This document shows, piece by piece, positions 1 through 11,945 of a DNA stretch of 64,000 bases. The first letter of the stretch is position 1; the number at the start of each line of letters is the position of its first letter. Source of the DNA: Omphiscola glabra (lineage: Eukaryota; Mollusca; Gastropoda; Lymnaeidae); assembly GCA_964017045.1 (NCBI GenBank), contig OZ024809.1, forward strand, positions 6,595,012-6,659,011, read 5' to 3'. The translations under genes were made by a program, and so were the position numbers. The notes beneath the pieces were generated by a model. The model did not search any database. It saw nothing but the letters and a program-made list of their open reading frames with translations, and had not been told where the DNA came from.

Positions 1-289
1 GACTCATTGGCTGGACAATCTTACTCTCACGTAGCACACTTACCCTAGGACTCAATCGTTACACAATCTTACTGTAAGTATCACAAACATTATATAGAAA
101 TCGCTTGGCGCCAAGAAAGTAAATGTTAAAAAAAAAACTAGAACAATACGATGGGCATCTAGAGTATTAACACATACACTCCCCAAGGACGAAGTTTTAA
201 AGGCCCCCAAGCGATGAATAAACTTTGACGGAATGAGCCATGACATTAGTGAGGCGTTATATGAGAGAGCTTTGGCATGTTAGTAATCA
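1..289. other. unassigned non-coding sequence
   Basis: I see no gene, repeat or mobile element here. The short open frames have no recognisable protein features. Confidence 0.5.
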
Positions 290-666
290 CTTGAGTAATC
301 CATGCCATGTGTTAGCTATGCCATGTGTTAGCTATGCCATGTGTTAGCTATGACATGTGTTAGCTATGACATGTGTTAGCTATGACATGTGTTAACTATA
401 CCATGTGTTAGCTATGACATGTGTAATCCATGCCATGTGTTAGCTATGACATGAGTAATCCATGCCATGTGTTAGCTATGACATGTGTTAGCTATGACAT
501 GAGTAATCCATGCCATGTGTTAGCTATGACATGAGTAATCCATGCCATGTGTTAGCCATGACATGAGTAATCCATACCACGTGTTAGCTATGACATGAGT
601 AATCCATGACATGTGTTGGCTATGACATGAGTAATCCATGACATGTGTTGGCTATCAAATGAGTAA
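290..666. repeat. 16-bp minisatellite with two alternating subtypes
   Basis: The array is built from two related 16-bp subunits, ATGACATGTGTTAGCT and ATGACATGAGTAATCC. Towards the right they alternate, giving a 32-bp higher-order period. About 23 subunits are present and divergence is modest. Confidence 0.9.
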
Positions 667-1718
667 GACAACTGAAAACATCGAACTTGCTGCACCCCAG
701 ATTTGTTGTGGACAACATGACTAAATCGTTCCATTTTTTTAAGTTCGTTTTACGATGAACTGATTAACATTGCCAGAACACAATAACAGACATTAGCCCC
801 CCCCCCCCCAACCCTCCACACACACCATCACACACCCTGTATCTCACTTTCCACAACCACCATCCCCCTTTCAATCACAGAAATAAAAAATGGAGTGTGT
901 ATGTATAGTGTTACTTGATCAATGTTGTGCACCAAGAGATACAGGGAGGTGGGTTTCATTTGGGGTGGGGGTTATGCTGAAAGGGTGATGTAGAAAGAGG
1001 TAGATAGAGAGATATAGCATGTCACCTCGGGGGGGGGGGGAATGAGGGGGGAAAAAAAGAGTATGTCCTCGCGGAAAATGGAAAATGAGATTATTACAAA
1101 GGAAGAGGTTTGGGGGGGGGGGAGGTATGGATGAGCTTCAAAACACTGGACCCCCCCCCCCCTCACCATCTAATCAGTGTTGACCGATTTGAAAGTCGAA
1201 ACCACACAAGGTGGTATCAGAAACCTGGTGACAGGTCCGTCTCCCATAACCGCGGTCACGTGACGCGGCACATCCCGACTAAACGTCTGCTATTGGAAAC
1301 GGTCATTGCCGACAGGGTTCACGGGAAACGTCAGACTTACGTTACAGCTAAACGACCAAACTATAGTGACCAATCCCAATAAGATGTTTTGCGCATTGAA
1401 CTAGACAGCTGTTTTTCAAATCAATGTATCACACCCTAATCTTGTCCCGCAATTTTGATATGAATATCATAATTAAAGAATTGTCTTATTTCTCAATATA
1501 TCTTTAGACGATCCTAGATATTACGTCACTTCCTGTAACCAAAAAAATATGAGGGATCATTTTCCAAACAATTTCTTTTTCTTTCCAAACCTAAATATTT
1601 GAAATTGTTATTTTTTTAGACATTTAGCACCCACGTCAAAGCCAAACACTCCCAGACATAAACACCTATGCATACATCATTAGCGCCGGGTTACACGAGA
1701 GATCCCCATTAATCAGTG
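667..1718. other. unassigned, with long C and G homopolymers
   Basis: No gene is seen. Runs of ten or more C or G occur near 798, 1028, 1111 and 1150. The open frame at 1110-1382 starts in a G run and has no recognisable features. Confidence 0.5.
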
Positions 1719-1926
1719 CAGTGGCGTAGCTAGAGTGGGACAAGATTCGCGCCCTGGTACAAGATTCATTTTAAAGCGCCCTCTTTTCCTTTTTTTCAAC
1801 TCTCAAACCCATTATTTTCATCAATAAAATAATACCAAAGCACATTTTGGCGCCCCTTACTAGCTGGCGCCCGGGTACATCTGTACTACCTGCACCCCCA
1901 CCCCCCCCCTTTACGCTACGCATCTG
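1719..1926. mobile_element. hAT-type MITE, CAGTGGCGTAGC family
   Basis: The left end is CAGTGGCGTAGCTAG and the right end is the imperfect complement TACGCTACGCATCTG. The element is flanked by a perfect 8-bp target-site duplication AATCAGTG at 1711-1718 and 1927-1934, as expected for a hAT transposase. It is 208 bp with no coding capacity. Internal GCGCCC motifs are shared with the copies at 32280, 43725 and 63764. Confidence 0.9.
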
Positions 1927-2274
1927 AATCAGTGCGATACAGTTACACAAGCAGACACGGCGACCTTTATCTAGCTACCTCACATCTCATGTTTCTTGTC
2001 CCGACCACCACAACCAGCAGCAGCCTACCAAACTCTCCATGTTCCGAAAACCAACAGTGTGTGGAGTTTGACGAGACCACCGTGTGAGATGCCATGGCTT
2101 GTTGTATAATTGCTGAGCAATCGACCTGCTCCGTTTAAGGCTGAGTTTAAATTACAACACCATCCCTTGCTTATACGAACGCCAACGCCGCACATTAAAA
2201 CAGCATCTGACATTCATCTTACTGCTGCACTAGAGTTGCTTCCGTCAGTCCTTAGGGTCATTAGAATACAAAGC
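1927..2274. other. unassigned
   Basis: No recognisable gene or element. Confidence 0.4.
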
Positions 2275-2450
2275 AAGAAACCGATCGACTATCTGCAGAT
2301 AAGCCACGCAATAAACTGATTGACTACATGCCAATAAGCCACGCAATAAGCTGATTGACTACGTGCAGATAAGCCACACTATAAGCTGATTGACTATCTG
2401 CGGTTACGTGACGCAATAAGCTGATTGAATATCTGCGGTTAAGCAATGGA
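2275..2450. repeat. 35-bp minisatellite
   Basis: About five copies of a 35-bp unit containing GCAATAAGCTGATTGACTAC are present, with moderate divergence and one degraded end on each side. Confidence 0.85.
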
Positions 2451-2505
2451 ACACAAAATGATTGCTGATAATACACTGATCGATTGCTACAAGCATGTTA
2501 TCAAG

Positions 2506-3508
2506 TGAAGGTGCGCACGCACACAAAGTGCCCGTTGTTTTGAAGGCACGAAATAACACAGTGCCCGTTGTTCTGAAGGTACGCACACACACACACAAAG
2601 TGCCCGTTGTTCTTAAGGTACACACACACAGTGCCCGTTGTTCTGAAGGTACGCACACACAGTGCCCATTATTCTTAAGGTACGCACACACACACACAGT
2701 GCCCGTTGTACTGAAGATACGCACACACAGTGCCCATGGTTCTTAAGGTACGCACACACACACACACAGTGCCCGTTGTTCTTAAGGTACGCACACACAC
2801 AGTGCCCGTCGTTCTTAAGGCACACACACACAGTGCCCGTTGTTCTGAAGGTACGCACACACAGTGCCCATTATTCTTAACGTACGCACACACACACACA
2901 GTGCCCATTATTCTTAAGGTACGCACACACACACACACAGTGCCCGTTGTTCTTAAGGCAAACACACACACAGTGCCCGTTGTTCTGAAGGTACGCACAC
3001 ACAGTGCCCATGGTTCTTAAGGTACGCACACACACACACAGTGCCCGTTGTTCTTAAGGTACGCACACAGTGCCCATGGTTCTTAAGGTACGCACACACA
3101 CACACGCACAGTGCCCGTTGTTCTTAAGGCACACACACACACAGTGCCCGTTGTTCTGAAGGTACGCACACACAGTGCCCATTATTCTTAAGGTACGCAC
3201 ACAGTGCCCGTTGTTCTTAATGTACGCACACACACACACAGTGCCCATTGTTCTTAAGGTACGCAAACACACACACACAGTGCCCGTTGTTCTTAAGGTA
3301 CGCACACACACACAGTGCCCATGGTTCTTAAGGTACGCACACACACACACACAGTGCCCGTTGTTCTGAAGATACGCACACACACACACACACACAGTGC
3401 CCGTTGTTCTGAAGATACGCACACACAGTGCCCATGGTTCTTAAGGTACGCACACACACACAGTGCCCGTTGTTCTGAAGGTACGCACACACAGTGTCCG
3501 TTTTTCTG
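2506..3508. repeat. 1-kb minisatellite with embedded (CA)n
   Basis: About 30 variable units are present. Each has a conserved core, AGTGCCCGTTGTTCTTAAGG or a close variant, followed by TACGC and a CA run of changing length. The period therefore varies from about 28 to 45 bp. Long open frames run through it on both strands because the repeat lacks stops; they are not genes. Confidence 0.95.
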
Positions 3509-4027
3509 GTCTTCCCAACTAAATCCCATGCACGGAACCAACCGAAGCAGCACCCCATATCATACATACAATGGGAGGACTGGGGATAATAGCTCATTGA
3601 AGTATACCATCAAAATTGCATCCAGCCGATAGAGAAATCCATTAATTATTGTTCATGCCATCCTCACACATACAGACGCTTACTTAGAAAATAACTGAAC
3701 CCCCACACACTCCCCCCCCCCCCCAAACCACCCACACTCAACCCTATACCCAACACACACTCCATCCTTACTTTTAATGTCCGTTCACAATCTATCTATT
3801 TCATGATCGTATTATGACCTTGAGATTGTCAATACATAAACCAATAGCCAGGCATTAAACTACCATATCCGCACATTCATTATTATTACCGTTATTATTA
3901 TACAGTAAAGCATTCAGAGTGTCGAGAACTACCAGCAAAAAGCGTGTGTAGTGCACGCCAGCAAGGAATACTCACCTCTATTATCGCTAATAGCAGGAGG
4001 TGGACAAAACCATGTATACCGAGTACT
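3509..4027. other. unassigned
   Basis: There is a C run near 3714 and a simple ATT-rich stretch near 3880-3900. No gene is recognised. Confidence 0.4.
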
Positions 4028-4159
4028 GACAACCGACATCATGCCCTCATTGTGACAACCGACCAGAATGACATCATGCCCTCATTGTGACAACCGACCA
4101 GAATGACATCATGCCCTCATTGTGACAACCGACCAGAATGACATCATACCCTCATTGTG
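4028..4159. repeat. 35-bp tandem repeat
   Basis: Almost four copies of a 35-bp unit containing GACCAGAATGACATCATGCC are present, nearly identical. The first copy lacks the CAGAATGAC part. Confidence 0.9.
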
Positions 4160-4491
4160 CCTACATACTACATGGTTTAAAATCGATGGTTTCACCAAGG
4201 GGAATCGTTTGTTTGTTTATTGTTGCAGAGGTCGTGGTAGAAGCGTTTAGAAACATGTACACCATAAATTGGTTCTTGATTTAAACAATTATAATACATA
4301 CACTCACGAAATTCTTGCCCAAAGGATGGTCAGTTAATTATAAATATATTTACTCGTGTTTAATAAAAAACCATCCAATCCCAAACATCGACTTACACCA
4401 CACCACCACCACCACTTCCCCCACACACACTTCCTGTCCGCCTGGTTTTAATGAGGGCATATATTTTATATTACACTAACTCTGGCAGTGT

Positions 4492-4575
4492 AGGTGTTGA
4501 CTGTTGTGCCATCTGGCAGTGTAGGTGTTGACTGTTGTGCCATCTGGCAGTGTAGGTGTTGACTGTTGTGGCATC
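4492..4575. repeat. 31-bp tandem repeat
   Basis: 2.7 almost identical copies of a 31-bp unit beginning CTGGCAGTGTAGGTGTTGAC. Confidence 0.9.
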
Positions 4576-5341
4576 TTGAACCTTTTCAAGTCAATATTGA
4601 ATTATTCCACCGCGAGACACCACTTGACGGCACACCCCCCCCCCCAAACCTCTTTCCATCACCAGCTTGTCATGCAACAATCCTGACGCAGAGGACCTAC
4701 AAGTCAAGGGGTTCGGGTACCACGTCATCAAACGATGCCTTCAAAGCAGGCCGAGGCTGTGACGTGGTTTGTCCGCCATTAGATCTATTTGTAGAAATAA
4801 TCACCCTCATTGTTTGTGACGTGTGTCATTATGGGTAAGTATAAAGGCGTACACAGAATACGGAGCTAAAATTAAAAAGTTGTCTGCAAGTGGCGTGGGG
4901 GGAAGGAAGTAAATAGTGGCCGAATGGGGAAAGATAATTGAGGCGAGGTGTATGAGAAAGTTGAAAGGGAAAAAAGGGGGCGGGGTGGCAGTGGAAGACT
5001 ATGGAGGAGAAATGAAAAGTGAATTTGAAAAAAAAATGAAGGCAAATGTACATAATGGAAATAAGAAAGTGATAACGAGGTGAGGAAAGTCAAAAACAAC
5101 TGTGTATTGAATGGACAAGCAAATATACGCTAGGTTGGTTCAGCAAACAATTCTATATTCATTTGTTTGTGCACCGCTCTATTGGGATGTCACAACAGCC
5201 AATGACGTCATTCAGACCAGAGAATCCAATAAGTGGAATGTTCATGGTGTGTTCAGTGGAAGGGGGGCAATGAGTTCTGCTAAGTTTTAGAAACATCTAT
5301 TTTTTTTAAACGTGCCAATAAACAACCCTTAAATATGAGCA
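4576..5341. other. unassigned, partly purine-rich
   Basis: Positions 4870-5100 are strongly purine-rich on the plus strand. No gene is recognised; the open frame at 4566-4838 has no family features. Confidence 0.4.
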
Positions 5342-5474
5342 GAAAATTTGAAAGAATGTATTGTTATCGGCAACGAGTCTGTTTGCCAAGTTTCAGTTCG
5401 ATAGGTTGGCGGGAAGTGGGTCAATTAGCCGTCCGGAGGTTATGAAAGTTAATATAAAGGATTTTTAAAAAGGC
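5342..5474 (+). repeat. dispersed repeat, copy 1
   Basis: This stretch is a diverged copy of 12200-12416. Shared landmarks in order are GAAAATTTGA, CGGCAACGAGTCT, GGTCAATTAGCCGTCCG and AATATAAAGGATTT. The family is probably an old interspersed element, but I cannot name it. The copy at 12200 has an extra microsatellite before the last landmark that is absent here. Confidence 0.75.
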
Positions 5475-5564
5475 GACAAACCAAAGTAAGGTTACACTGA
5501 CGGCATAAACAAATGCACGACCTCGTCATGGAGACTCATGTTACTCGGTGACTTATAGGACAGC

Positions 5565-5790
5565 TTAACATGGTAGTATGACAGCCTGGCCCGTTAGTAT
5601 GAATGTTGACAGTTTAACCCGTTGGTATATCAGTTATGCCCACTAGTAAGGCAGCTTAACCCGTTAGTATTAGTTACAGTTTAACCCATTCGTAGGGCTA
5701 GTTTAACACGAAGTATTTTGGTTAATTTAACCTGTTTTTAGGGGCAGTTTAAACCTTTCAGTATGACTAATTTAACCCCGTCAGGAGAGG
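5565..5790. repeat. degenerate tandem repeat around CCGTTAGTAT
   Basis: CAGTTTAACCCGTTAGTATG and decayed variants recur about eight times at 22-30 bp spacing. This looks like an old, eroded array. Confidence 0.6.
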
Positions 5791-6329
5791 CACGGATCCT
5801 AGTCTGACTTCACTGAAGGCGATTTATCGAACTGTTATCAAAGAGTCCGTCACAATGATTCTCAACTGTGTAGTCAAAGTTTAGTCACACATAATTCAAG
5901 TATATCGTCCAGACTCAGTCTATGTCAATGATACAGAGTACAACGCAACAATGTTTAATGACTCTAATAGGTTTTTCCTTTAAATGTAAGCTTTCTCTAT
6001 TTCAAAAATCATTGTTTGTGTATTTGTATTCATTTCATGTACATATGATGATACGCTTGCCAGCATGAAGGTACAAAAAAGATGGGCCGCATTGATAAAA
6101 ATAGGTGACATTTTGAGAGATTGTATTAGATGACAACACTGATCTTAAAGCTAATATATAGGACTTCCATTAAATGACAGCTCCATGACATACAATAACA
6201 AATAACAAAACATTGTTATTTTAAGTCCGAAGTAAACATGTTATGATTTTGTATGCATTGATCATGAGACGCAACTTGAACTCGGTGATACCAGGTCTCA
6301 ACGTCTCGTATCGTAGTTATATGTCAGAC

Positions 6330-6770
6330 TTTCATTTCAATGTTATACGCCTTTCATATCCATGTTATATGTCAGTCAATGGTATATGTCAGTTAATGGT
6401 ATAGTTCTTTGTTTCATCTCAATGGTATGTGCCAGTCTTTGTTATATGTCAGTGAATGTTACATGTCAGTGAATGTTATATGTCAGTGAATGTTATATGT
6501 CAGTGAATGTTATATGTCAGTGAATGATATATGTCAGTGAATGTTATATGTCAGTGAATGTTATATGTCAGTGAATGTTATATGTCAGTGAATGTACTAT
6601 GTCAGTGAATGTTTTATGTCAGTGAATGTTATAGATCAGTGACTGTTATATGTCAGTGAATGTTATATGTCAGTATGTCATATCAATGTCACATGTCAGT
6701 CATTGTCATGTCAGTTTTTCATGTTAAATGTCAGTGTTTCATCTCAATGCTATATGTCAGTCAAGGTTAA
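6330..6770. repeat. 17-bp minisatellite
   Basis: The core at 6446-6678 is 13-14 copies of GTCAGTGAATGTTATAT. Decayed copies extend on both sides. Confidence 0.9.
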
Positions 6771-7143
6771 ATCAAGTGGTTATTGGCCGGGGTTGACTTC
6801 ACTTACAGTTAAACTTCGTGACAACAAAGTGTTGACGTCACGCCAATGTTATTGTGGATTCAGGCGAGAGGTCTAAGCGATTGTTTCAGACTGTCCACCA
6901 ACCTTTATCTTTAGAGTCGGTCCAGATGACGGGTTACATTGACCCGATGGACACAACAAAGAAAACTCAGGTGATTATTTCCCTACTGCGATCTGAGTTT
7001 ATTTCCCTGTGCTGACGTTTGTTAATGACATATATTGCATGGATTGATCGCCTTTAACTCATTTACCCATTTTTCATAGCGATACATTTATAGTTAGTTC
7101 AATGATGTTTGTAACGAACTTCCACAATGTACAATGTATATAT

Positions 7144-7304
7144 CACCGGTTCTCAACTTGTGGGTCGAACGATCCTTACACAGGGGTCGCCTAAGACCTT
7201 CGAAAAACTCATATTTGTGAAGTAGCAATGAAAATAACATTATGGCTGGGGATCAGCACAGCTGTCTTAGAGGGTCGCGGTATTAGGAGGGGTGAGAACC
7301 ACTG
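7144..7304 (-). mobile_element. SPIN-type hAT MITE, third copy, reverse orientation
   Basis: The left end CACCGGTTCTCAACTTGTGG and the right end GAGAACCACTG are imperfect terminal inverted repeats. Read on the minus strand, it follows the copy at 43452, including the shared segment CAGGGGTCGCCTAAGACC. It is 161 bp, shorter and more diverged than the other two copies. No clear 8-bp duplication flanks it, so it is probably older. Confidence 0.8.
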
Positions 7305-7741
7305 TAAGATATTGTGGTCGGTTTTCACATTAAACAGCATAAACCTCTGGCATCGGACATCTACAGACTAGAATATTTGCAAACAGCTCAGTCTCAAGTC
7401 GTTTTTTTTAGGGCTGAACCGGGTTATATATATATATAATCTGTCCGGGTCCGGGTATTAGGAGAAAATACCAGGCGGGTCCGAGGCAGGGTGCTATTTT
7501 TCATTTCTGCGTTCCACCTAATGGGGAGAAGTGAAAAGTGATTGTATAGAACCAGGAGCGTTCACTAAGGCATCCGACCTAAAGGCTTCAAAACACTTAA
7601 CAGCTTAATAATATGTTCCTAACATGGAGGTTCTCAAAATTTTTGGTGCCGTAATTCCTATATAACGTTTGCAAAGTTGTGGCGACCCACAACCAGAATT
7701 ATACCTTGAAATTGAGAAACATGTTGAAAGGTAGGGCGGGC

Positions 7742-7749
7742 TGAGCTTA

Positions 7750-7781
<32 letters not shown>

Positions 7782-7803
7782 GCTTATCATATATATATAT
7801 AAA
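7742..7803. repeat. AT microsatellite
   Basis: Two (AT)n tracts separated by a short AGCTTATC stretch. Confidence 0.9.
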
Positions 7804-7849
7804 AGTGAAAATTTGTTTGTTTGTCTGTTCCACAAAGGCTTTTAAACGG

Positions 7850-9110
7850 ATTGATGGATCTTGACCAAACTTGGCACATGTATCCATCATTATCCAGAAG
7901 GAACTCTTAAGGGGTTGAGAACTTTTAATAACATTTCGTTTGGGGCCGGGGGCCCCGAATTCGTTTTTTTCTTATATGAGCTATATAAAAAAATTACAAA
8001 CAAATGCTCCTACGTGAATGGATGGACATCGATCAAACTTAGTACACGTACACTTGATTATCCATACTCAAATACTAATGGGTACTGAACTCATAATATC
8101 CATTCTCCTGGGGCCGGGGGCCCCATTTCGTTTTTCCTTATATGAGATATATAAATATCGATAGGCTTAATACTCCTACATGAATGGATTGATCTTGACC
8201 AAACTTAGTATATATACATTTGATTATCCATATTTAAATACTAAAGGGTACTGAACTCATAATATCCATTCCTCTGGGGCTGGGGGCCCCATTTCATTTT
8301 TCCCTATATAAGCTATATAAATATTAATATGCTTAGACAGCAGTATAGGTTCTATATGAATTGATGGATATAAGCCTAGGGTGAGCGCAATACACATCAC
8401 TGTCCGTACTGAAATATCGGTGGATTTAAAACTAATGATATCCAATCTAGAACTTTCCAGAAAGTTCGATAAATTTAAAACGCTATATCTATGGCATTAT
8501 TCAATAGATTTGAATGGGACAAATTTAAAATTGTAACTTCATAACTTACCTGAATGATTTTTATAGGGCCCCATCTCAGGCAAAACTAATTCGGTACAAT
8601 TATGGAATGGGCCCCCGGGGCCCCTCTTTTAACTTAAATGTACTATAGTTATAGAAATTCATTTAGTCGTATAATTTTTCGTATTCGAAGAATAATTACT
8701 AAAAAAGGACTGTTTTTACACAGTTCGGGGAGGATAATACATTTAATCTAGAATGTTCCAGAAAGTTCTATAGGTTAATAGGCTTAATACTCCTAGATTA
8801 ATGGATGGATCTTGACCAAATTTGGCACATATATCCATCATTATCCGGAAAGGACTCTAAATGGGTTATGAACTTTTTATCACATGCCGTTTGGGGCCGG
8901 GGGCCCCGAATTCGTTTTTTTCTTATATGAGCTATATAATTAAAATTTCTGACAAATACTCATGCATGAATAGATGGATCTTGACCAAAATTAGTACACA
9001 TACACTTTATTGTCCATACTCAAATACCAAAGGTTACTGAACTTATAATATCCATTTCTCTAGGGCCGGGGGCCCCAATTAATTTTTGCGTATATAACCT
9101 ATCTATAAAT
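7850..9110. repeat. about 165-bp tandem family with palindromic GGGGCC core
   Basis: The landmark GATGGATCTTGACCAAACTT and its variants recur near 7852, 8019, 8184, 8358, 8800 and 8969. In several units it is followed by GGGGCCGGGGGCCCC and TTATATGAGCTATATAA. Spacing is 165-175 bp, and the 8460-8790 part is more diverged. Similar blocks occur in many invertebrate genomes, but I cannot assign a named family. Confidence 0.75.
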
Positions 9111-9120
9111 AACAATAGGC

Positions 9121-9330
9121 TTAGACCGGTACCCACCGGTATCGGGATCCGACAACTATCGTTATCCCACTGATATCGATATACCACCGGGATCTTTATA
9201 CCGACGGGATTGGGATCATACCAGAATTTGGATCCAGTGGGATAAAATCCCACCGGGAATCGGTATGCTAACGGGAGCGGGATACCGACAGGATTGGGAG
9301 CCCACCGTGATCGGAATAATTATAAGGCTG
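9121..9330. repeat. degenerate ACCGGGAT-type repeat
   Basis: ACCGG, CCGGGAT and CGGTAT motifs recur irregularly about every 20 bp on both strands. This resembles an eroded simple array. Confidence 0.55.
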
Positions 9331-9364
9331 TATACTGTAGAAGTTCTTTCGTTCCGAATGCTAT

Positions 9365-9382
9365 CCCGGCAAATTTGCCGGG
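9365..9382. repeat. 18-bp perfect palindrome
   Basis: CCCGGCAAATTTGCCGGG is its own reverse complement. It lies between the degenerate CCGG repeat and an AT microsatellite (9415-9460). No function is implied by its context. Confidence 0.8.
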
Positions 9383-9425
9383 TATATCCGCTAGTATTTA
9401 TATAAATATGTATAAATATATATAA

Positions 9426-9457
<32 letters not shown>

Positions 9458-10498
9458 CATAGGTGATGGTACCGTAATCATGTACGGTACTGTGATCGTG
9501 GGGGGAGGGAAGCAGAAATAAGGCCCAGAGTGTTCGGTGGAGGGTTCTCTTTAAGTCGACCCCCAAAATGTTTTGGATAAAGTAAACAAAGAGAAAAAAT
9601 TATGTATAATATAATTTTCTTAATGAAAAGAAACTGCCAAAATATTTATATTTAATTTTCTTCTGACACCTTCCGAATGAAACATAGATTTGAATTCATT
9701 TGTATTCTTTACACTTTATGTGTAACTGTAGTGTACTCAGAGTGTAGTAACACTAAGAAACTAGTTCAAAGGCTGTAAATAATATTTAAATTTTAATATG
9801 AAAATTCAAATTATTTGTAATGCACATTTTACACACAATCAGCCCTTCCACTCAAATTTCTGAAATTCTCAAGCTAACCCTAGTGGCCGTGACCCATAGG
9901 TTGAGAACCACTGCCCATAACAAAAATCAAAGAAGAGTCAGTGTTGCTGGTGGCTGGTTGGTTACTAGATTTCATTTTAATGAAACCAACGTACGCTTAT
10001 TGTCATGTATCGGATGATGTATGTCATGTATGTCATCATCATCGCTATACCACCCTAGCCTTCCTACTTCAGCTAAAGCCAATTGTATCACTTAATAAAA
10101 GTGCAATATTAAAATACTATTAAGTATCATAATCCGATCAGCATGTGAAAAGAAATATTAATCCATATATATATTTAATTAATACTGACAGTACCGTGGT
10201 CATAACTCTTGATGTCCATTTTGTTAAGACAAGTAATTACACATTATTCGCAGCAAGTACATTATTTTTATCAGATCTTTTTCATTATTTTGCATTTTAG
10301 TTTGGTTTTGCACCAATCGCTATTCAGTTTTCTATTAGTATTTATTGAATTTAAGTAAAATTTACAAAAATTTATGTCAAAAAGGCGTACTGGTTTTGTA
10401 CATGTACTTTTCATTTCTCTCCTATGGGTGGAAAACCTTTTAAAAATGAAATGATGTTTTTTTTTGTAAACTCCCGGACCCGGTTCCGTTTTTTTCCG

Positions 10499-10632
10499 TG
10501 TGTACTAGATACTAACATTCGACATTTCCGGGTGTACTAGATACTAACATTCGACATTTCCGGGTGTAGTAGATACTAACATTCGAAATTTCCGGGTGTA
10601 CTAGATACTAACGTTCGACATTTCCGGGTATC
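10499..10632. repeat. 32-bp minisatellite inside the composite transposon
   Basis: Four copies of a 32-bp unit containing GTACTAGATACTAAC and GACATTTCCGGGT lie just inside the right end of the 7409-10661 element. The CCGGGT part resembles the element's own terminal sequence. Confidence 0.9.
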
Positions 10633-10669
10633 CGGGTCAGTTAGTACCCGGCTCAGCCCTACTTCGCAT

Positions 10670-11507
10670 CTACAAAAACAATTAATATGAGGATTCTCTT
10701 TTCAACTGTCAGGTATATATATATATATATATGTGGTGACATTTACAATTGAAACCAACAACAACAAAGAAGGCTTAATTGCTTATAGCTTCTCTTTAAC
10801 AACACTCTGTCCAGCCGTGAGTAGGAATAATTCCAAACTTTTTTTGGTCCATATTAGTTTTTTAAGTAGCCGGGGCATTTTAAAGAGGATACTTTCTTAA
10901 CTCTACGAGTCCAACCTGGTAGTAACAAGCAATGTGAACACAACAATAACCACACACAAAAAACCGATGTATTGTTGTTTGTTTTGTTGGCCCAGACCTC
11001 TTACGTCATTAAAACCTCAGCACTTGCGGGAAGGAAACAAATGGGCTGAAATTTAATATTAAAAGAGTAAGGAAGAAAAAGTGCAAGCGTCGCTCAGAAA
11101 TCGATAAAGAGGAAAGTGGAACAAGGACATAGGCGGTAATCGATTCTAGAGAAGGGGGGGAAAACAATATGATATCTCGCTTCTTGCGTCACGCCTTTAT
11201 CTGGGTCAGACTCTTTGTGGCGCCGTGCAGCCAACGAGCAGAGCGAGCGGCCGAGGAGGAGGTGGGTGTGTGGCAGAGACACGAGGAATCATCCGCTGAT
11301 AGGGACGAGCAGGCGATCAAACAGACGACAGATCATCAAGGGGATTCACTAAGCCTTTTTCCAAGAGAGATTCTCGGCCCGGATTATCTGTCTTTCAAAT
11401 AAACAGACACATAAGACAAACGTGTCACAGTTTAGTCGGCACTTATTTTCGGGTGTAGGAAAACCAAAAAAATATGAAAATTTGACAAATATTTATACAA
11501 GTAACGC
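10670..11507. other. unassigned
   Basis: There is a short AT microsatellite near 10715. Positions 11165-11330 are more GC-rich and open on the plus strand, but show no splice context or family match that I can name. Confidence 0.4.
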
Positions 11508-11945
11508 ACTTCTTCTTCTTATGCCTTTTTACCTCGCTTGGGGCAAAGGCCGTCCACAAGAATTTTCCACTCATCCCGGTCCTGTGCTTTCCTTTCCAAT
11601 TGCTTCCAGGTGTATCCATATTTTGCGTGTCTGCCTCTAGCTCTCGTCTCCGTGTATTCTTAGGTCTTCCTCTCTTTCTTTTTCCCTGTGGATTCCATGT
11701 CCATGTTAGGCATTGTCTGGTGGTGCTATCTGGGGGTTTTCGGAGAGTGTGTCCTATCCACCTCCATCTTTTCTTTATGATGTCTTCATCAATGGGCACC
11801 TGGTATGTCCTTTCTAGTAGATCTTTGTTGGTGGTGGTATTTGGCCATTTGATGTTCAGGATCTTTCTCAGGCATGTGTTTATGAATGTCTGCACTTTCT
11901 GCGTAATGCTCGCTGTTTTTTTCCCTGTTTCAGCTCTATAATCAT
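11508..11945 (-). pseudogene. non-LTR retrotransposon reverse-transcriptase C-terminus (LINE 3' end)
   Basis: The minus strand encodes the region after the reverse-transcriptase domain of a LINE polyprotein. In order it shows FINTCLRKILNIKWP, KKRWRWIGHTLRKPP, TWNPQGKRKRGRPKNTRRR and a decayed Cys-free tail. This is the block typical of RTE-like elements common in molluscs and trematodes; the clade is inferred. Only about 145 residues of a protein normally near 1,000 remain, so this is a 5'-truncated insertion. The open frame extends to 11991 through a G-rich stretch that is probably not element sequence. The 3' end is an AAGAAGAAG-type tail at about 11510-11520 on the minus strand. The usual catalytic FADD box and the endonuclease are missing. 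Confidence 0.88.

Larger units (their letters stand above)
7623..9913 (+). mobile_element. SPIN-like element split by a roughly 2-kb insertion
   Basis: Positions 7623-7710 resemble the left half of a SPIN-type element, with GGAGGTTCTCAA, then TTGTGGCGACCC. Positions 9884-9913 resemble its right end, with GTGACCCATAGGTTGAGAAC then CACTG. Both are in the same orientation, so the simplest reading is one old element opened by the 165-bp repeat block. No target-site duplication is preserved. Confidence 0.5.
7409..10661. mobile_element. putative 3.3-kb composite DNA transposon with nested inserts
   Basis: The left end TAGGGCTGAACCGGGT is mirrored at the right by ACCCGGCTCAGCCCTA, with CCGGGT-rich sequence just inside each end. 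Between them are a split SPIN-like element, about eight 165-bp units and a 32-bp minisatellite. No transposase is visible and no target-site duplication is clear. The two ends could instead belong to separate decayed copies. Confidence 0.5.

Noticed and set aside
290..666. CRISPR-like spaced repeats
   Set aside because: The units are contiguous tandem copies without unique spacers, and the surroundings are eukaryotic. The same applies to every other array in the window.
2404..3597. Several Cys-rich or His/Thr-rich open frames
   Set aside because: All lie in the CA-containing minisatellite and have no independent support.
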